NCBI RefSeq assembly: GCF_003943465.1
Contig: NZ_RJPR01000014.1
Coordinates: 1 to 47,446, forward strand
Source of the DNA: Streptococcus cristatus
GTDB taxonomy: Bacteria > Bacillota > Bacilli > Lactobacillales > Streptococcaceae
Length of the DNA: 47,446 nucleotides
Direction of reading: 5' to 3'
The notes under the pieces were generated by a model, which saw only the letters and a list, made by a program, of their open reading frames with translations, did not search any database and was not told where the DNA came from. The position numbers were made by a program, and so were the translations under genes. How positions within the stretch are numbered: the stretch's first letter is position 1; every line of letters begins with the position of its first letter. This document shows, piece by piece, positions 19,165 to 29,149 of this stretch.

Positions 19165-21141
19165 ATGAAAAAAAGCAAAGTATTAGCTTTAGCTGGGGTT
19201 AGCCTTCTTTCAGTAGGCGTTTTAGCTGCTTGTTCTGGTTCATCAAAAGGAAACAGCGCAGCAAAAGCTTATAATTATGTCTATACTGCTGAACCAGAAA
19301 CATTGGACTATGTGACGTCTGGTAAGGCTTCAACATCTGACCTCGTGACTAACGGTGTGGACGGTTTGTTGGAAAATGACCAATATGGTAATTTTGTACC
19401 GTCTATTGCAGAGTCTTGGACTGTTTCTAAAGATGGTTTGACTTATACCTATAAAATCCGTAAAGACGCTAAATGGTATACTTCAGAAGGTGAAGAATAC
19501 GGGAATGTGACAGCTCAGGACTTTGTGACTGGCCTCAAGCATGCTGCTGATAAGAAATCTGAAGCCCTTTATCTTGTGCAACAATCTGTAAAAGGCTTGG
19601 ATGACTACGTAAATGGTAAAACACCTGACTTCTCTACTGTTGGAGTTAAGGCAGTTGACGACCACACTCTCCAATATACTTTGAACCAACCTGAACCACA
19701 GTGGAATTCAAAGACAACTTCACAAGTTCTTTGGCCAGTTAATGCTGAATTCCTTAAGAAACAAGGGGACAAATTTGGTCAATCTACTGACCCATCTTCT
19801 ATCCTTTACAATGGACCATTCTTGATGAAGTCTATCACTGCTAAGTCTGCTGTTGAGTATCAAAAGAATGAAAACTACTGGGATAAGGAAAATGTTCATG
19901 TCGATACTATCAAGTTGTCTTACTTTGATGGACAAGACCAAGATGCCCTTGCTCGTAACTTTAAAGATGGCGCCTACACAGTAGCTCGTCTCTACCCTAC
20001 AAGCTCAAACTATGCTGGAGTAGAAAAAGACTTCAAGGATAATATCTTTTTCACACCGCCAAGTGCTGGTGTAGCTGTTATGGGTGTCAATATTGATCGT
20101 CAAAGTTACAACCATACAAGCAAAACAACAGATGCTCAGAAGTCTGCTACTAAGAAAGCGATTCTTAACAAAGACTTCCGTCAAGCCTTGAACTTTGCTA
20201 TTGACCGCACATCATACTCAGCACAGATCAATGGTAAAGAGGGTGCTCCTTACGCTGTCCGTAATACTTATGTACCACCTTCATTTGTTCAAGTTGGCGA
20301 TAAATCTTTTGGTGACGTTGTAGAAGAGAAAGTTGCTGCATTGGGTGACGAATGGAAAGGTGTTAAACTTGAGGACGGTCAAGATGGCCTCTTTAATGCT
20401 GAGAAAGCAAAAGCAGAGTTTGCCAAAGCAAAAGCAGCTCTACAAGCTGACGGAGTGGAATTCCCAATCCATCTGGATCTCCCAGTTGCTCAGACTTCTA
20501 AGCCAATGGTTAACCGCGCACAATCGCTTAAGCAATCTGTTGAAAAGACTTTGGGAACTGAGAATGTTGTTGTAGATATTCAACAAATGTCAGAAGATGA
20601 TCTTTACAACATTACTTACTATGCACCAAATGCTGCTGGCGAAGACTGGGATATCTCAACAGCTGTTGGTTGGAACCCTGACTATCAAGATCCATCAACT
20701 TATTTGGATATTTTGAAAACTACATCAACTAAAACTACAAAGACTTACCTTGGTTTTGAGGGAGCAGACAATGCAGCCGCTAAGCAAGTTGGTTTAGATG
20801 AATTTGACCGCTTGGTAGATGAAGCTGGTAAAGAGACTTCAGATGTTGCTACTCGCTACGAAAAATATGCAGCAGCTCAGGCTTGGTTGACAGACAACTC
20901 TCTTGTTGTTCCATTGATGGCAAATCCTGGTGCAGCACCATTTATCTCACGTATCGAGCCATTCTCAGGCGCTTATGCTCAAACTGGTAATAAGACAAGT
21001 TCTACTTACTTCAAACGTCTTAAAGTTACAAATGACGTAGTAACGAAGAAAGACTACGAAGCAGCTCGTAAGAAATGGCTGAAAGAAAAAGAAGAGTCAA
21101 ATGCGAAAGCACAAAAAGATCTCGAAAGTCATGTAGAATAA
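19165..21141 (+). CDS. amiA: Oligopeptide ABC transporter substrate-binding lipoprotein AmiA
   Basis: 658 aa. Signal peptide with lipobox LAAC; lipidated Cys at 23. The mature part is a family 5 solute-binding protein (OppA type) that captures peptides outside the membrane and hands them to AmiCDEF; in streptococci it also takes up signalling peptides. The C-terminal region has the typical WNPDYQDPSTYLD segment that precedes the final lobe. Codon choice is strongly biased (for example ACT/GCT/GGT runs), unlike polC and consistent with high expression. TTGGAG precedes the ATG. A hairpin follows the gene before amiC, which should let amiA be made in excess of the permease. Confidence 0.94.
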   Translation: MKKSKVLALAGVSLLSVGVLAACSGSSKGNSAAKAYNYVYTAEPETLDYVTSGKASTSDLVTNGVDGLLENDQYGNFVPSIAESWTVSKDGLTYTYKIRKDAKWYTSEGEEYGNVTAQDFVTGLKHAADKKSEALYLVQQSVKGLDDYVNGKTPDFSTVGVKAVDDHTLQYTLNQPEPQWNSKTTSQVLWPVNAEFLKKQGDKFGQSTDPSSILYNGPFLMKSITAKSAVEYQKNENYWDKENVHVDTIKLSYFDGQDQDALARNFKDGAYTVARLYPTSSNYAGVEKDFKDNIFFTPPSAGVAVMGVNIDRQSYNHTSKTTDAQKSATKKAILNKDFRQALNFAIDRTSYSAQINGKEGAPYAVRNTYVPPSFVQVGDKSFGDVVEEKVAALGDEWKGVKLEDGQDGLFNAEKAKAEFAKAKAALQADGVEFPIHLDLPVAQTSKPMVNRAQSLKQSVEKTLGTENVVVDIQQMSEDDLYNITYYAPNAAGEDWDISTAVGWNPDYQDPSTYLDILKTTSTKTTKTYLGFEGADNAAAKQVGLDEFDRLVDEAGKETSDVATRYEKYAAAQAWLTDNSLVVPLMANPGAAPFISRIEPFSGAYAQTGNKTSSTYFKRLKVTNDVVTKKDYEAARKKWLKEKEESNAKAQKDLESHVE

Positions 21142-21151
21142 ATCGTTCACT

Positions 21152-21185
21152 AGAACTTTCTCTAATAACGAGAGAAAGTTCTTTT
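21152..21185 (+). terminator. Hairpin (partial terminator or stabiliser) between amiA and amiC
   Basis: Perfect 12-bp stem AGAACTTTCTCT / AGAGAAAGTTCT (21152-21163, 21171-21182), 7-nt loop, only four Ts after it. The short T-run suggests leaky termination or protection of the amiA mRNA 3' end. Confidence 0.8.
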
Positions 21186-21206
21186 GAAATTTAAAGGAAA
21201 CGATAA

Positions 21207-22703
21207 ATGAAGAAATACATTTTTATGCGTATTTTACGCTCAATTGTGTCGATTTTCTTGGTAACGACCTTGACCTATACCATTATTTATACAATGGTTC
21301 CGAGAAGATTGATTTTCAAACAAGACCCGAACTACAATAAGATAGCCACAACCGAAGATAAAAAGACAAACTATGAAAATACAGTCTATGAACGGATGGG
21401 TTATATTGACTATTATGATACAAAAGAGTTACAGGAAAAAGCCAAGAAGGAAAATAAATCTGTAACTACTGAGGCAACTGATGAGAATAAAAAGATCTAC
21501 GAAGCCTACGTTGAAAAACTTGGCAAAGGTTGGAAATTGTATCAATTCAAAGAAAGCAAAGAATTCTATGCTGTTCGTGAAGTTCCAGTTTACGAGCGTG
21601 TACTTGAGTTCTATGCTAATCTGATTCAGATTGATCATCCAAATGTGATTCAAGATGAGGAAAATCCAAATCTTAAGCGCTATATCCGTATCGAAAATGA
21701 CCCTGCCATTGGTTGGTCAGTCGTAGGTTCTGGTACTCGTCATAAATATCTTCTATATTTTAATGGCCAATTCCCATTTGTTCACCAAAACTTTGTTAGT
21801 TTGAACCTAGGAAATTCTTACCCTACTTATGCGAATACACCTGTACTACAAGTTATTTCCCAAGGACAAGGTCAAACAAAATCATCAGAAGTTCAATTCC
21901 CAACAGGTAAGAAAACTTCTGCTGTAGATATTTACTCTCGTACCTACAAGACTCCAAGTAAGGCAGACTCTCAGGATATTGCTAAATATGGCAAGGGAGA
22001 TGCTTACACTGCAACCAAGAATAACTATCAAAACCCATCGATGATTGTCAGCTCATCTATTATTGGTCTGATTGGTGTGGCGCTTTCTTATTTGATTGCT
22101 GTTCCTCTTGGTTCTTATATGGCTCGTTTGAAAAATACTTGGTTTGATAGTATTTCAACAGGTGGCTTGACCTTCATGATGTCACTGCCAACCATCGCTC
22201 TTGTTTATATTGTTCGTTTGGCTGGTTCAGCTATTGGTCTTCCAGATTCCTTCCCAATTTTGGGAGCAGGTGACTGGCGTTCCTATGTTTTGCCATCGCT
22301 GATTCTTGGACTTCTAAGCGCACCTGTGACAGCTGTCTGGATTCGTCGTTATATGATTGACTTACAATCCCAAGACTTTGTTCGCTTTGCTCGTGCCAAA
22401 GGTCTTTCTGAGAAAGAAATTTCGAACAAGCACATTTTCAAGAATGCGATGGTGCCGTTGGTATCTAGTATTCCAGCTTCTATCGTTGGTGTTATTGCAG
22501 GTGCGACCCTGACAGAAACTGTCTTCGCCTTTCCCGGTATGGGTAAAATGCTGATTGATTCTGTTAAGGCATCAAATAACTCAATGGTGGTTGGTCTTGT
22601 ATTTATTTTCACCTGTCTTTCAATTTTTGCCCTCTTAGTTGGTGATATCTTGATGACAATGCTTGACCCACGTATTAAATTAACATCTAAAGGAGGTAAA
22701 TAA
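21207..22703 (+). CDS. amiC: Oligopeptide ABC transporter permease AmiC
   Basis: 498 aa membrane permease, the longer of the two. N-terminal helix, then a large extracytoplasmic insertion (about residues 40-270) that is characteristic of AmiC and absent from ordinary OppB proteins. After it come five more helices of the binding-protein-dependent transport domain with the EAA-type loop ([15 protein letters not shown]...[11 protein letters not shown]) that contacts the ATPases. It overlaps amiD by 1 nt (TAATG). AAAGGAAA precedes the start. Confidence 0.94.
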   Translation: MKKYIFMRILRSIVSIFLVTTLTYTIIYTMVPRRLIFKQDPNYNKIATTEDKKTNYENTVYERMGYIDYYDTKELQEKAKKENKSVTTEATDENKKIYEAYVEKLGKGWKLYQFKESKEFYAVREVPVYERVLEFYANLIQIDHPNVIQDEENPNLKRYIRIENDPAIGWSVVGSGTRHKYLLYFNGQFPFVHQNFVSLNLGNSYPTYANTPVLQVISQGQGQTKSSEVQFPTGKKTSAVDIYSRTYKTPSKADSQDIAKYGKGDAYTATKNNYQNPSMIVSSSIIGLIGVALSYLIAVPLGSYMARLKNTWFDSISTGGLTFMMSLPTIALVYIVRLAGSAIGLPDSFPILGAGDWRSYVLPSLILGLLSAPVTAVWIRRYMIDLQSQDFVRFARAKGLSEKEISNKHIFKNAMVPLVSSIPASIVGVIAGATLTETVFAFPGMGKMLIDSVKASNNSMVVGLVFIFTCLSIFALLVGDILMTMLDPRIKLTSKGGK

Positions 22704-23629
22704 TGGCTACAATTGATAAAAGTAAATTCCAATTTGTCAAACGTGACGATTTTGCCTCTGAAACGATTGATGCTCCAGCTTATTCATACTGGCGCTCCGT
22801 TATGCGTCAGTTCTTGAAGAAGAAATCAACGACGATCATGTTAGGAATTCTGGTTGTCATCGTTTTGATGAGTTTCATTTATCCAATGTTTTCGAATTTC
22901 GATTTCAATGATGTCAGCAAGGTAAATGACTTTAGTATGCGTTATATCAAACCAAACGCTGAACACTGGTTTGGTACAGACAGTAATGGTAAATCTTTGT
23001 TTGACGGTGTTTGGTTTGGTGCGCGGAATTCTATCTTGATTTCCATTATTGCAACACTCATTAACCTGATTATCGGAATTATTATTGGTGCTATCTGGGG
23101 AATTTCCAAAGCGGTTGACCGGATCATGATGGAAGTCTACAATGTTATTTCAAATATTCCAGCACTCTTGATTGTCATTGTCTTGACTTACTCTATCGGT
23201 GCTGGTTTCTGGAACTTGATCTTCGCCATGACCATCACTGGCTGGGTAGGGATTGCGTATACGATCCGTATTCAAATTATGCGTTACCGTGATTTGGAGT
23301 ATAACTTGGCATCGCGTACCTTGGGAACTCCAACATATAAGATTGTGACCAAGAATATCATGCCCCAGTTGGTATCTGTTATCGTGACGACAACTTCTCA
23401 AATGCTTCCAAACTTTATCTCTTACGAGGCATTCCTATCCTTCTTTGGACTTGGTCTTCCTGTAACAGTACCAAGTTTGGGACGCTTGATTTCCGACTAT
23501 TCACAAAACGTAACAACCAACGCTTACCTTTTCTGGATTCCATTGACAACCCTGATCTTGGTATCCCTGTCCTTCTTCGTAGTTGGTCAAAACTTAGCCG
23601 ATGCAAGTGATCCACGGACACATAGATAG
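22703..23629 (+). CDS. amiD: Oligopeptide ABC transporter permease AmiD
   Basis: 308 aa OppC-type permease with an N-terminal cytoplasmic tail, one helix ([17 protein letters not shown]), an external loop and five further helices. The EAA loop [27 protein letters not shown] docks the ATPase. Pairs with AmiC to form the channel. AAAGGAGG lies in the amiC 3' end, 4-11 nt upstream. amiE starts 8 nt downstream. Confidence 0.95.
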   Translation: MATIDKSKFQFVKRDDFASETIDAPAYSYWRSVMRQFLKKKSTTIMLGILVVIVLMSFIYPMFSNFDFNDVSKVNDFSMRYIKPNAEHWFGTDSNGKSLFDGVWFGARNSILISIIATLINLIIGIIIGAIWGISKAVDRIMMEVYNVISNIPALLIVIVLTYSIGAGFWNLIFAMTITGWVGIAYTIRIQIMRYRDLEYNLASRTLGTPTYKIVTKNIMPQLVSVIVTTTSQMLPNFISYEAFLSFFGLGLPVTVPSLGRLISDYSQNVTTNAYLFWIPLTTLILVSLSFFVVGQNLADASDPRTHR

Positions 23630-23637
23630 GAGTAAAT

Positions 23638-24705
23638 ATGACAAAAAATAAAAATGTAATATTGACTGCTCGCGATATTGTCGTGGAATTTGACGTTCGT
23701 GACAGAGTATTGACCGCCATTCGAGGCGTTTCCCTTGACCTAGTTGAAGGTGAAGTTCTAGCTCTAGTTGGAGAATCTGGCTCTGGTAAATCTGTTTTGA
23801 CAAAAACATTTACTGGAATGTTGGAAGAAAATGGCCGTGTAGCGCAAGGAACGATTGATTACCGAGGAACTGATTTGACGGCCCTAAAGAGCAACAAAGA
23901 CTGGGAACCCATCCGTGGTGCTAAAATTGCGACTATTTTCCAAGATCCGATGACTAGTTTGGATCCGATCAATACCATCGGAAGTCAAATTACCGAAGTA
24001 ATCGTCAAACACCAAGGAAAAACAAGCAAAGAAGCCAAAGAAATGGCAATCGACTACATGACTAAAGTCGGAATTCCTGATGCTGAGAAGCGTTTTGAAG
24101 AATATCCATTTCAATATTCAGGCGGGATGCGTCAACGGATTGTTATCGCGATCGCCTTGGCTTGCCGTCCAGACATTCTGATCTGTGATGAGCCTACAAC
24201 GGCCCTCGATGTGACGATTCAAGCCCAAATTATTGACTTGCTCAAGTCATTGCAGGCAGAATACCATTTCACGACTGTCTTTATCACCCACGACCTTGGT
24301 GTTGTAGCAAGTATTGCTGATAAAGTGGCGGTTATGTATGCTGGCGAAATCGTTGAATATGGAACGGTTGAAGAAATCTTCTACGATCCAAAACATCCAT
24401 ATACATGGAGCCTGCTGTCTAGCTTGCCGCAGTTAGCTGAAGCAAATGGTGAACTCTACTCGATTCCAGGTACACCACCATCGCTATATACTAGCATTAA
24501 AGGGGATGCTTTTGCGCTTCGTTCGGACTATGCAATGGCTATCGATTTCGAAGAAAAAGCTCCTGCCTTTCAGGTTTCCGATACGCACTGGGCTAAGAGT
24601 TGGCTCTTGCACGAAGATGCACCAAGAGTTGAGAAGCCAACTATTATCGAAAACCTTCATGATAAAATTCGTTCAAAAATGGGCTTCAATCACTTAGAAG
24701 CTTAG
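23638..24705 (+). CDS. amiE: Oligopeptide ABC transporter ATPase AmiE
   Basis: 355 aa OppD-type ATPase. Walker A GESGSGKS near residue 44, signature YSGGMRQR, Walker [13 protein letters not shown]-loop ITHDLG. The C-terminal oligopeptide/dipeptide extension ([12 protein letters not shown]...SIPGTPPSL) is typical of peptide importers. Forms a heterodimer with AmiF to power uptake. 10 nt upstream of amiF; AGGAG lies before its start. Confidence 0.95.
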   Translation: MTKNKNVILTARDIVVEFDVRDRVLTAIRGVSLDLVEGEVLALVGESGSGKSVLTKTFTGMLEENGRVAQGTIDYRGTDLTALKSNKDWEPIRGAKIATIFQDPMTSLDPINTIGSQITEVIVKHQGKTSKEAKEMAIDYMTKVGIPDAEKRFEEYPFQYSGGMRQRIVIAIALACRPDILICDEPTTALDVTIQAQIIDLLKSLQAEYHFTTVFITHDLGVVASIADKVAVMYAGEIVEYGTVEEIFYDPKHPYTWSLLSSLPQLAEANGELYSIPGTPPSLYTSIKGDAFALRSDYAMAIDFEEKAPAFQVSDTHWAKSWLLHEDAPRVEKPTIIENLHDKIRSKMGFNHLEA

Positions 24706-24715
24706 GAGGAAGGAA

Positions 24716-25642
24716 ATGACTGAAAAATTAGTTGAAATTAAAGATTTAGAAATTTCCTTCGGCGAAGGAAGTAAGAAATTTGTAGCTGTAAAAAATGCAA
24801 ATTTCTTTATCAATAAAGGAGAAACTTTTTCCCTAGTAGGTGAATCTGGTTCTGGGAAGACAACCATTGGCCGTGCTATCATCGGCTTGAACGATACCAG
24901 TGCAGGGGACATCTTATACGAAGGTAAAAAGATCAACGGGAAGCAATCTAAAGCTGAGGAAGCTGAATTGATCCGTAAGATTCAGATGATTTTCCAAGAC
25001 CCAGCTGCCAGTTTAAATGAGCGTGCGACGGTTGACTATATCATTTCAGAAGGTCTTTATAACTATCATCTTTTTGAAAATGAAGAAGACCGTCAGCAAA
25101 AGGTTAAGAATATCATTCGTGAAGTTGGTCTTTTAGCTGAGCATTTGACACGCTATCCCCACGAATTTTCTGGTGGTCAACGTCAGCGGATTGGGATTGC
25201 TCGTGCCCTAGTCATGGAGCCAGATTTCGTTATTGCGGATGAGCCAATCTCTGCCTTGGACGTTTCCGTTCGTGCGCAAGTCTTGAATCTTTTGAAAAAA
25301 TTCCAAAAAGAACTTGGCTTGACCTATCTCTTTATCGCTCACGATCTTTCTGTAGTTCGCTTTATTTCAGATCGAATCGCTGTTATTTATAAAGGGGTTA
25401 TCGTTGAGGTGGCAGAGACAGAAGAGTTGTTTAACAACCCAATCCACCCTTATACGCAGTCCCTTTTGTCTGCTGTACCGATTCCAGACCCAATTTTGGA
25501 GCGCAAAAAGGTCTTAAAGGTTTACGATCCAGAGCAGCATGACTACTCAGTGGATCAACCTAGCATGGTTGAGATCCGTCCTGGTCACTATGTCTGGGCT
25601 AATCAGGCAGAAGCTGACCGCTATAAAAAAGAATATAAATAA
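24716..25642 (+). CDS. amiF: Oligopeptide ABC transporter ATPase AmiF
   Basis: 308 aa OppF-type ATPase with Walker A GESGSGKT (about residue 41), signature FSGGQRQR, Walker [12 protein letters not shown] and H-loop IAHDLS. The C-terminal peptide-importer extension follows ([14 protein letters not shown]). AGGAGGAA stands before the ATG. Last gene of the operon; a terminator follows directly. Confidence 0.95.
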   Translation: MTEKLVEIKDLEISFGEGSKKFVAVKNANFFINKGETFSLVGESGSGKTTIGRAIIGLNDTSAGDILYEGKKINGKQSKAEEAELIRKIQMIFQDPAASLNERATVDYIISEGLYNYHLFENEEDRQQKVKNIIREVGLLAEHLTRYPHEFSGGQRQRIGIARALVMEPDFVIADEPISALDVSVRAQVLNLLKKFQKELGLTYLFIAHDLSVVRFISDRIAVIYKGVIVEVAETEELFNNPIHPYTQSLLSAVPIPDPILERKKVLKVYDPEQHDYSVDQPSMVEIRPGHYVWANQAEADRYKKEYK

Positions 25643-25646
25643 AAAG

Positions 25647-25689
25647 AAGCTGTAGAAACATGAAATTGAATGTTTCTCGGCTTTTTTTT
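25647..25689 (+). terminator. Terminator of the ami operon
   Basis: Imperfect 14-bp stem (25647-25661 with 25670-25683, one bulge), 8-nt loop, eight Ts. Confidence 0.88.
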
Positions 25690-25720
25690 ATTTATATTTC
25701 AGCAAATTTATGGAAATATA

Positions 25721-25734
25721 CGCAATCGCTTGCA
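25721..25734 (+). promoter_or_regulatory. Possible second, weak cre-like site upstream of ptsG
   Basis: CGCAATCGCTTGCA contains GCAA/TTGC arms around TCGC; it departs from the cre consensus at three positions. It lies about 80 nt upstream of the ptsG -35. Confidence 0.3.
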
Positions 25735-25811
25735 TACTAAAATTTCACCTTATTCTATATATTATTCCACTAAATATAGGAAAAAGTCCCGAAATAATTT
25801 TTATAAAAGCC

Positions 25812-25839
25812 TTTACAAAATTAAAAATAGTGGTATAAT
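25812..25839 (+). promoter_or_regulatory. SigA promoter of ptsG
   Basis: TTTACA at 25812-25817, 16-nt spacer, TATAAT at 25834-25839. Predicted start near 25846. Confidence 0.85.
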
Positions 25840-25851
25840 AGTATTATTCAA

Positions 25852-25865
25852 TGCAAACGATTTCA
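25852..25865 (+). promoter_or_regulatory. cre site (CcpA operator) in the ptsG leader
   Basis: TGCAAACGATTTCA matches the cre consensus TGWAANCGNTNWCA except C at the first W. It lies about 6-20 nt downstream of the predicted start, where bound CcpA/HPr-Ser-P would block elongation. Confidence 0.72.
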
Positions 25866-25901
25866 TCAAGGAGTGGTTTGTGAAAATATAAGGAGGTCTG
25901 G

Positions 25902-28094
25902 ATGATGAAAGATTCATTCAAAAACATTTTTAGCTTTGAATTTTGGCAAAAATTCGGTAAAGCTTTGATGGTGGTTGTTGCGGTTATGCCCGCAGCAGGT
26001 TTGATGATCAGTATTGGTAAGTCAATTCCGATGATCAATCCTGAGCTAGGTTTTCTAGTGACTACTGGTGGCGTTTTAGAACAAATTGGTTGGGGGGTTA
26101 TCGGTAACCTGCATATCCTCTTTGCTCTTGCTATTGGAGGTAGCTGGGCGAAAGAACGTGCTGGTGGTGCCTTTGCAGCAGGTTTATCCTTCATTTTGAT
26201 TAACCGTATCACTGGGGTTATGTTTGGTGTATCAAGCGATATGCTGAAAGATTCTAAAGCAGTAGTTAGCACTTTCTTAGGAGGAAGCATCAAGGTTTCT
26301 GATTACTTTATCAGTGTTCTTGAGTCTCCTGCTTTGAATATGGGGGTTTTCGTCGGAATCATCGCTGGTTTTGTCGGAGCAACAGCTTACAACAAGTACT
26401 ACAACTTCCGTAAATTGCCAGATGCTTTGTCATTCTTTAATGGTAAGCGTTTTGTACCATTCGTTGTTATCTTGCGTTCAGCAATCGTAGCAATTGTTTT
26501 GTCATTCGTATGGCCAGTTGTTCAATCAGGTATCAACAACTTCGGTGTTTGGATTGCAAATTCACAAGATACTGCACCAATCCTAGCACCATTCATCTAT
26601 GGTACTTTAGAACGTCTCTTGCTTCCATTTGGTTTGCACCACATGTTGACTATCCCAATGAACTATACACAACTTGGGGGAACTTATGAAGTATTGACTG
26701 GTGCTGCTAAAGGAACTCAAGTATTCGGACAAGATCCACTTTGGTTGGCTTGGGCAACTGACTTGGTTGGTACTAAGACAGCTGATCCTACTAAGTACCA
26801 ATATTTGCTTGACACATTCCACCCGGCTCGCTTCAAAGTTGGACAAATGATCGGTTCATTTGGTATCCTTATGGGTGTTGCTGCAGCTATTTACCGCAAT
26901 GTAGATGCTGACAAGAAGCACAAATACAAAGGTATGATGATTGCGACTGCTTTGGCAACCTTCTTGACAGGGGTTACTGAACCAATCGAGTACATGTTCA
27001 TGTTCGTTGCAACACCACTGTATATCATCTATGCTTTTGTACAAGGTGCTGCATTTGCAATGGCTGACATCGTCAACCTTCGTGTACACTCATTTGGATC
27101 AATCGAATTCTTGACTCGTACTCCAATGGCAATCAATGCTGGTTTGGGTATGGATGTCATCAACTTTATCTGGGTTACAGTTCTCTTTGCAGTGATCATG
27201 TACTTCATTTCTAACTTCATGATCAAGAAATTCAACTATGCAACTCCAGGACGTAACGGTAACTATGAAACAGCAGAAGGTTCAGATGAGGCTTCTTCAT
27301 CAGAATCTGGTAATGGTAAAGTTGCTGCAGCTTCTCAAGCCGTTAATGTTATCAATCTTCTAGGTGGTCGCGCTAATATCGTTGATGTAGATGCATGTAT
27401 GACGCGTCTGCGTGTGACTGTCAAAGATGCTGAAAAAGTTGGAACAGCAGAGCAGTGGAAAGCTGAAGGCGCTATGGGCTTGGTTATGAAAGGTCAAGGC
27501 GTTCAAGCTATCTACGGACCAAAAGCTGACGTTCTTAAATCGGATATCCAAGACTTGTTGGATTCAGGAGAAGTAATTCCTGAAACTCTACCAAGTCAAA
27601 AAGCTGAGTCTGCAGCTGCAGCAGTTAGCTACAAAGGCGTGACAGAAGCAATTGAAACCGTTGCTGATGGTGAAGTTGTCAAGTTGGAAGATGTTAAAGA
27701 TCCAGTCTTCTCACAAAAAATGATGGGTGACGGATTTGCGGTTGAACCAGCAAATGGCAAGATCTATTCTCCAGTAGCTGGTAAAGTGACAAGTGTCTTC
27801 CCTACAAAACATGCTCTTGGTCTTTTGACTGAAGCTGGTCTTGAAGTTCTTGTTCATATCGGTTTGGATACTGTTAGCCTTGAAGGCAAACCTTTTGAAG
27901 TACATGTAGCAGAAGGACAAACCGTTGCTGCAGGTGATCTATTGGTAACAGCAGATTTGGCGGCTATTAAAGAAGCAGGTCGTGAAACAACCACTATCGT
28001 TGTCTTCACAAATGCTCCAGCAATCAAATCAGTAGCAGTTGAGAAATTCGGTAAAGTCGCTGCTAAGACAGTTGTGGCTAAAGTAGAATTGTAA
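25902..28094 (+). CDS. ptsG: PTS glucose-type transporter, EIICBA fusion
   Basis: 730 aa single-chain phosphotransferase permease that imports and phosphorylates glucose or a related hexose. Order: EIIC membrane domain (to about 450), a Ser/Gly/Glu-rich linker, the EIIB domain with phosphorylated Cys at 499 (DVDACMTRLR), and the EIIA domain with phosphorylated His at 652 (VLVHIGLDTVSLEG). All three active elements are present. Two ATGs (25902, 25905) follow AAGGAGG at 25890-25896; the second has better spacing, the first is kept by family habit. Specificity for glucose is inferred from family similarity. 17 nt upstream of the phosphatase-family gene. Confidence 0.9.
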   Translation: MMKDSFKNIFSFEFWQKFGKALMVVVAVMPAAGLMISIGKSIPMINPELGFLVTTGGVLEQIGWGVIGNLHILFALAIGGSWAKERAGGAFAAGLSFILINRITGVMFGVSSDMLKDSKAVVSTFLGGSIKVSDYFISVLESPALNMGVFVGIIAGFVGATAYNKYYNFRKLPDALSFFNGKRFVPFVVILRSAIVAIVLSFVWPVVQSGINNFGVWIANSQDTAPILAPFIYGTLERLLLPFGLHHMLTIPMNYTQLGGTYEVLTGAAKGTQVFGQDPLWLAWATDLVGTKTADPTKYQYLLDTFHPARFKVGQMIGSFGILMGVAAAIYRNVDADKKHKYKGMMIATALATFLTGVTEPIEYMFMFVATPLYIIYAFVQGAAFAMADIVNLRVHSFGSIEFLTRTPMAINAGLGMDVINFIWVTVLFAVIMYFISNFMIKKFNYATPGRNGNYETAEGSDEASSSESGNGKVAAASQAVNVINLLGGRANIVDVDACMTRLRVTVKDAEKVGTAEQWKAEGAMGLVMKGQGVQAIYGPKADVLKSDIQDLLDSGEVIPETLPSQKAESAAAAVSYKGVTEAIETVADGEVVKLEDVKDPVFSQKMMGDGFAVEPANGKIYSPVAGKVTSVFPTKHALGLLTEAGLEVLVHIGLDTVSLEGKPFEVHVAEGQTVAAGDLLVTADLAAIKEAGRETTTIVVFTNAPAIKSVAVEKFGKVAAKTVVAKVEL

Positions 28095-28111
28095 GATAGA
28101 AAAGAGAAATC

Positions 28112-28927
28112 ATGGCAAAATTCCTGACTTTAAATACTCATAGTTGGATGGAAGAAGAGCAAGAAAACAAGCTAAATCAGCTAGCTGAGCGGATTCTTCA
28201 AGAAAAATATGACGTCATTTGCCTGCAGGAAGTCAATCAATTAGTGGAGTCTGAACAGGTTGTTCAGGCTCCCTTCTATTATGCGGTAGATGGCGCTATT
28301 CCGATTCACCAGGATCACTATGCCCTGCGTCTGGTTGAGAAACTAGCTGAGGCAGGTCTGGACTATTACTGGTCTTGGGCTTATAATCATATTGGTTTTG
28401 ATATTTACAATGAAGGGGTTGCAATTCTGTCCAGAAAGCCCCTGAAGGCAAGAGAGCTCTTGGTGTCTGATGTCAATGATCCAAGTGACTATCATACGCG
28501 TAAAGTCTTGCTGGCAGAAACGGAGCTCGATGGTCAGCCTATCACGGTGGCTTCTTGTCACTTGTCTTGGTGGGATAAAGGTTTCCAAGGAGAGTGGGCT
28601 AAGTTTGAATCTGAGCTCTTGCAAGTTGAGACTCCGCTAGTTCTCATGGGTGATTTTAATAATCCCGTTGATTACGAAGGCTATCAGCACATTATCCAAA
28701 GTCCACTTGCTCTTCAGGATAGCCATAAGGTGGCTGACCAAACGATTGGTACAGCGACGGTTGAAGGCGATATTGCTGGCTGGGCAGGAAACAAAGATGC
28801 TCTAAAAATTGATTATATCTTTACAAGTAAAGATTTCAATATTGAAAGATCTGCTGTTGTTTTTGATGGGCAACGTGGTCCAGTCGTTAGTGACCATTTT
28901 GGCTTGGAAGCACAAGTCCATTTCTAA
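28112..28927 (+). CDS. Endonuclease/exonuclease/phosphatase family protein
   Basis: 271 aa with the DNase I-like fold hallmarks: ICLQEVNQ (metal-binding Glu at 40), the central catalytic His in ASCHLSWWD, GDFNNP, and the terminal SDHFGLEA. No signal peptide, so cytoplasmic. The substrate could be nucleic acid, a sugar phosphate or a phospholipid headgroup; coexpression with ptsG (17 nt after it, no terminator between) favours a sugar-phosphate or metabolic role, which is inference. AGAGAAA precedes the ATG. Confidence 0.85.
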   Translation: MAKFLTLNTHSWMEEEQENKLNQLAERILQEKYDVICLQEVNQLVESEQVVQAPFYYAVDGAIPIHQDHYALRLVEKLAEAGLDYYWSWAYNHIGFDIYNEGVAILSRKPLKARELLVSDVNDPSDYHTRKVLLAETELDGQPITVASCHLSWWDKGFQGEWAKFESELLQVETPLVLMGDFNNPVDYEGYQHIIQSPLALQDSHKVADQTIGTATVEGDIAGWAGNKDALKIDYIFTSKDFNIERSAVVFDGQRGPVVSDHFGLEAQVHF

Positions 28928-28953
28928 GCTTGTCTGAACAATAGAAATAAACT

Positions 28954-29010
28954 AAAAAATCGTTTTAAATGTTTGTTTTGCTTAAACAGCATTTGAAGCG
29001 ATTTTTTGCT
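28954..29010 (+). terminator. Long terminator after the ptsG unit
   Basis: Eighteen-position stem (28954-28971 with 28990-29007, a few G-U pairs) plus an inner GTTT/AAAC pairing; the right arm ends in six Ts. Confidence 0.88.
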
Positions 29011-29034
29011 TTTTAGAGGAAAAGTGCAAAGAAG

Positions 29035-29047
29035 TCTAGAGCCTAGA
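29035..29047 (+). promoter_or_regulatory. Palindrome upstream of liaF, possible LiaR operator
   Basis: TCTAG-AGC-CTAGA, perfect 5-bp arms, about 70 nt upstream of the -10 box. The Lia system is autoregulated in several Firmicutes; the link to this site is only positional. Confidence 0.35.
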
Positions 29048-29116
29048 AGTTCTGCTGCTAAAGATAGGATAATCTTTCCATTTCATGCCTCAGACGGAGG
29101 TTTTTTTGCTTAATTT

Positions 29117-29125
29117 TGTTACAAT
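29117..29125 (+). promoter_or_regulatory. Extended -10 promoter of liaFSR
   Basis: TGT-TACAAT at 29117-29125 with no good -35, as expected for a promoter that needs an activator. Confidence 0.6.
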
Positions 29126-29149
29126 AGAGATGTAAGGAAGGGAATAGCT

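Noticed and set aside
25670..25891. 73-codon frame between amiF and ptsG
   Set aside because: It spans the ami terminator, the ptsG promoter and the cre site; composition is A/T-driven and there is no ribosome binding site.
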